From the NCBI GenBank assembly GCA_012032075.1, contig JAAURU010000180.1:1-7379 (forward strand): a stretch of DNA of 7,379 bases, written 5' to 3'. The DNA is from Flavobacterium sp. Lineage in GTDB: Bacteria > Bacteroidota > Bacteroidia > Flavobacteriales > Flavobacteriaceae. The notes beneath the pieces are model-generated. The model was given only the letters and a program-made list of their open reading frames with translations, was not told the origin of the DNA and searched no databases. The translations under genes were made by a program, and so were the position numbers. Of the stretch, positions 4,564 to 7,379 are shown piece after piece; position 1 is the stretch's first letter; every line of letters begins with the position of its first letter.

Positions 4564-5856
4564 ATGAGTACTCAAAAATTCGCAACAAACGCTTTACACG
4601 CAGGACATGATGTTACTAAAAACGGTGGGACAAGAGCAGTTCCTATTTATCAAACAACATCTTATGTTTTCAATAATTCAGATCACGCTGCAAATTTATT
4701 CAACCTTTCAGAAGCAGGTTACATTTATACAAGATTAAATAATCCTACAAATGATGTATTAGAGCAAAGATTAACGGCTTTAGAAGGTGGTTTAGGAGCT
4801 GTTGTAACTGCATCTGGAACTTCTGCAATAGCTACTGCTTTATTAGTATTGCTTAAAGCTGGAGATCACATTGTTGCTTCTAGTAGTTTATATGGAGGAA
4901 CATATAATTTATTAAGTGTTACTTTACCAAGATTAGGAATTACAACAACATTTGTTGATCCTTCAAACCCAGAAAATTTTAAAAATGCAGTTCAAGAAAA
5001 TACAAGAGCATTTTTTGCTGAGAGTTTAGGTAATCCAAAATTAGATGTGCTTGATTTAAAAGCAATTGCTAATGAAGCTCATGCTTATAAAGTGCCTTTT
5101 ATTGTAGATAATACAGTGGCAACTCCTTATTTATTAAATCCTATCGAACACGGTGCAGATATTGTAATTCATTCTTTAACAAAATATATAACGGGTAATG
5201 GAACTTCATTAGGTGGTGTTATTATCGATGCTGGAAAATTCGATTGGAGTAATGGAAAATTCCCAGAATTCACTGAACCATCAGCTGGTTACCACGGATT
5301 AAAATACTATGAAGTTTTAGGAGCTGCTTCTTTCATAGCAAAAGTGAGAATCGAAGGGTTAAGAGATTTTGGTGCAGCTTTAAGTCCGTTCAACGCTTTT
5401 CAAACTATTCAAGGACTTGAAACTTTAGAAATTAGAATTAAAAAACATTCTGAAAATGCATTAGCATTAGCAAAATGGTTACAAACTCAAGAAGAAGTAG
5501 CTTGGGTAAATTATCCAGGATTAGAATCTTCTAAGTACAAAGCATTAGCAGATAAATATTTACCAAATGGTAAAAGTGGAATAGTAACTTTCGGTTTAAA
5601 AGGTGGGTTCGAAGCAGCTAAAAAAGTGGTAGATCAAACGAAATTATTTTCTCTTTTAGCAAACATTGGTGATACCAAATCACTAATTATTCATCCTGCA
5701 AGTACTACACACCAACAACTTTCTGCTGAAGCGCAAGAAACTACTGGTGTAACTCAAGATTTAATTCGCTTATCTGTAGGTTTAGAAGATATCGAAGATT
5801 TAAAAGCTGATTTAAAAGAAGCTTTTGCAACAGTTAAAAACGGAGTAAAAGCATAA
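4564..5856 (+). CDS. metY: O-acetylhomoserine sulfhydrylase (O-acetylhomoserine aminocarboxypropyltransferase)
   Basis: This PLP enzyme of the Cys/Met metabolism family (430 aa) joins O-acetylhomoserine and sulfide to give homocysteine, in the cytoplasm. The protein begins MSTQKFATNALHAGHDV. Motifs: RAVPIYQTTSYVF (about 26-38), YTRLNNPT (58-65) for phosphate and substrate binding from the neighbouring subunit, SGTSAIAT, VDNTVATPYL with the PLP-ring Asp182, HSLTKYITGNGTSLGG with Lys207 as Schiff-base lysine, and SLLANIGDTKSLIIHPASTTH near the C-terminus. The long insert WSNGKFPEFTEPSAGYHGL after the lysine region favours MetY over MetB or MetC. The frame is open back to 4492 from a TTG, but that part overlaps the terminator arm, so ATG 4564 (after aaatcaaaaaatt) is the start. 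The Met/Cys leader fits this role. The gene is intact. Confidence 0.93.
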   Translation: MSTQKFATNALHAGHDVTKNGGTRAVPIYQTTSYVFNNSDHAANLFNLSEAGYIYTRLNNPTNDVLEQRLTALEGGLGAVVTASGTSAIATALLVLLKAGDHIVASSSLYGGTYNLLSVTLPRLGITTTFVDPSNPENFKNAVQENTRAFFAESLGNPKLDVLDLKAIANEAHAYKVPFIVDNTVATPYLLNPIEHGADIVIHSLTKYITGNGTSLGGVIIDAGKFDWSNGKFPEFTEPSAGYHGLKYYEVLGAASFIAKVRIEGLRDFGAALSPFNAFQTIQGLETLEIRIKKHSENALALAKWLQTQEEVAWVNYPGLESSKYKALADKYLPNGKSGIVTFGLKGGFEAAKKVVDQTKLFSLLANIGDTKSLIIHPASTTHQQLSAEAQETTGVTQDLIRLSVGLEDIEDLKADLKEAFATVKNGVKA

Positions 5857-5858
5857 TT

Positions 5859-6317
5859 ATGAGTACAAAAACAGTAAGTATATACGGTAGAGCAAAAAAA
5901 GACGAACAGTTTTTAATTAAAACAGAAAGTCACGATATTAGAATTAGTAAAAACAAAAATTATCCCGATTTAGATGCTCCGAGTCCAATTGAATATGTGC
6001 TTGCAGGTTATGCAGGTTGTATCAATGCAGTAGGAACATTAGTGGCAAAAGAATTAAATATCGATTATAAGTCACTTTTAGTGGATGTCTCAGGAGATTT
6101 AGATGTGGATAAGTTTTATGGAAGAGAAACTACAGCAAGAGCTGGGTTTAGTAAGATAAGAGTAAACATAAAATTAGAGGCAAATATTAGTAAAAAAGAA
6201 TTAAAAAATTGGCTTGCAATTGTTGAAAGTCGTTGCCCAGTGTATGATAATTTAATAAATCCAACACCTATTGAAGTGGAATTAGAAAGTATTCGCGAAG
6301 AAGTAAGTGTTGCATAA
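5859..6317 (+). CDS. OsmC family protein
   Basis: A 152-aa protein of the OsmC/Ohr fold begins 2 nt after the metY stop, so translation is probably coupled. OsmC-type features: DAPSPIEYVLAGYAGCINAVGTLVAKE (about 39-65) with the first reactive Cys54 at the head of the central helix, and ESRCPVYDNLINPTPIEVEL with the second, Cys126. In characterised members these two thiols reduce organic peroxides. The spacing and RCPVYDNL pattern fit general OsmC rather than organic-hydroperoxide-specific Ohr. Its place between metY and metX suggests a role with reactive sulfur species or thiols, but nothing in the sequence proves the substrate. The gene is intact and has no signal peptide, so it is cytoplasmic. 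Confidence 0.9.
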   Translation: MSTKTVSIYGRAKKDEQFLIKTESHDIRISKNKNYPDLDAPSPIEYVLAGYAGCINAVGTLVAKELNIDYKSLLVDVSGDLDVDKFYGRETTARAGFSKIRVNIKLEANISKKELKNWLAIVESRCPVYDNLINPTPIEVELESIREEVSVA

Positions 6318-6339
6318 AAGAGGTTAAGGTTGGTTACCC

Positions 6340-6378
6340 AAAGATGTCTTTGGCTTATTCGTAAGTCAGAGACTCTTT
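6340..6378. repeat. Long near-perfect hairpin with TTCG loop between the OsmC gene and metX
   Basis: The left arm (6340-6357) starts AAAGATGTCTTTGGCTTA and the right arm (6362-6378) is TAAGTCAGAGACTCTTT. They form 17 pairs, two of them G-U, with a single unpaired T at 6345, closed by the tetraloop TTCG (6358-6361). It is followed by tattattattcatttct, not a clean T-run. It may act as a terminator, an mRNA 3' stabiliser or processing site, or be a dispersed REP-like element. A shorter alternative, CCAAAG-ATGT-CTTTGG (6338-6353), overlaps it. Confidence 0.6.
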
Positions 6379-6412
6379 ATTATTATTCATTTCTATAATT
6401 ATCAATTAAATT

Positions 6413-7359
6413 ATGTTGCAAAAAATAGACATTTATGATTTTGTTTTAGAAAACGATAAACGCAGAAGTCATGTTAAGTTGACCTATCAAATTTTTGGAC
6501 AACCTATTGGAAACGCTCCTGTAGTATTAGTAAATCATGCTTTAACAGGAAATTCAAATGTTTCTGGAGAAAAAGGTTGGTGGAAAAATGTCATCGATTA
6601 TGATCATATTATAGATTTACATAAATATACTGTAATAGCATTTAATATTCCAGGTAATGAATATGAATTAGAAAACGAATTATCTTCCGATTATAAAGAA
6701 GTTACTACAACTGATATTGCAAAAATATTTTGGTTAGGAATAGATCAATTAAATATTAAATCGCTTTTTGCATTAATTGGAGGAAGTTTAGGAGGTGGAA
6801 TTTCATGGGAAATGGCTGTTTTGCAGCCTAATAGAGTTCAAAAGTTAATACCTATTGCAACACATTATTTTGCTAGTGATTGGGTAATTGCAAATGTAGG
6901 TATTCAAGATGATATATTAAATCAAAGTCAAAATCCAGTGGCAGTTGCAAGAAAACATGCTATGCTATTGTATCGTACACCACAATCAATAAATCAAAGA
7001 TTTAAAAATGCAAAAGAAGGAAATATCTACACAGTTAATGATTGGTTGTCTTATCATGGTATAATACTTACAGAACGTTTTTCCTTGAAAGCTTATAAAC
7101 AAATGAACTATTTATTGGGTACCATAAATATTGTTAAAAACGGATTCAAACTAAATCAGTATTTAAAAAATGTAAAACTAGAAGTGCATGCCATAAATAT
7201 TAATTCCGATTTATTATTCCAAAACGATTTAGAAGAATATGAAGTAATGCAAAAAACAACAAAAATTTCAAACACTATATTATAGATTCCATTCACGGTC
7301 ATGACGCTTTTTTAATGGAATACCAGCAGTTAAACGAAATATTAAAACAAATTTTTTAA
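6413..7359 (+). CDS. metX: MetX-like homoserine O-acetyltransferase, alpha/beta hydrolase fold (3' end frameshifted)
   Basis: As read, the ORF stops at TAG 7283-7285 (290 aa). Adding one A in the A-runs at 7251-7265 continues the frame as NFKHYIIDSIHGHDAFLMEYQQ and so on to TAA 7357-7359, about 315 aa. MetX moves an acetyl group from acetyl-CoA to homoserine. Seen here: NHALTGNSNVSG (41-52), like the LHALTG block of MetX; the nucleophile elbow GGSLGGG with Ser125; the family Asp in INSDLLF (Asp266); and, only in the restored part, the catalytic His of GHDAFL. As read, the enzyme lacks that His and would be inactive. It is shorter than typical MetX (about 350-380 aa), so a related acyltransferase is possible, but metY nearby supports MetX. 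It lies 95 nt after the OsmC gene with a hairpin between them; I see no clear promoter of its own. Confidence 0.78.
7251..7265 (+). other. -1 frameshift in A-runs near the end of metX
   Basis: The sequence has A6 (7251-7256), then caac, then A5 (7261-7265). One missing A in either run turns the expected frame into KISNTIL and a stop. With it restored, the frame gives SIHGHDAFLMEYQQLNEIL, the conserved end of MetX-type proteins. The sequence cannot tell which run is short. Confidence 0.8.
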
Positions 7360-7379
7360 ACCAAAATTAAATAGAAGCA

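Overview
The window comes from a very AT-rich genome that reads as Bacteroidota, most likely Flavobacteriaceae. The evidence is the gene content (short MetX, OsmC protein beside MetY, a DUF2490 protein), A-rich leaders without Shine-Dalgarno sequences, a TAnnTTTG-type -7 box, and a signal peptide ending FAQ. It covers part of the sulfur assimilation region.

Left half (1-4081), all on the + strand: the last 40 codons of the sulfite reductase flavoprotein (cysJ); a 108-bp spacer built of heptamer repeats; the sulfite reductase haemoprotein (cysI); a secreted DUF2490 protein; and one long gene joining a siroheme-synthase (precorrin-2 dehydrogenase) domain to a TSUP/TauE-SafE membrane transporter. 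cysI to the fusion gene are packed with 3-nt gaps and look like one operon: sulfite reduction, its siroheme cofactor, and sulfur-anion transport.

Middle (4082-4563): a long leader with no conventional gene. It holds a promoter and two tandem units. Each unit is a tiny ORF crowded with Met and Cys codons, followed by a rho-independent terminator. The end of each tiny ORF is complementary to the left arm of its own terminator, which is the layout of trp-type transcription attenuation. I read this as a double Met/Cys-responsive attenuator controlling the next operon. It is the most interesting part of the window.

Right half (4564-7379): metY (O-acetylhomoserine sulfhydrylase), an OsmC-family protein 2 nt later, a 39-nt near-perfect hairpin with a TTCG loop, then a MetX-like homoserine O-acetyltransferase. 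CysJI would supply sulfide, MetX O-acetylhomoserine, and MetY would join them into homocysteine for methionine synthesis.

Caution: four of the six full-length genes carry single-base indels, six in total, several in A or T runs. In every case the protein continues, well conserved, in another frame. Sequencing error or recent gene decay could both explain this. The cysI, DUF2490, fusion and metX models below give the restored extents or fragments.
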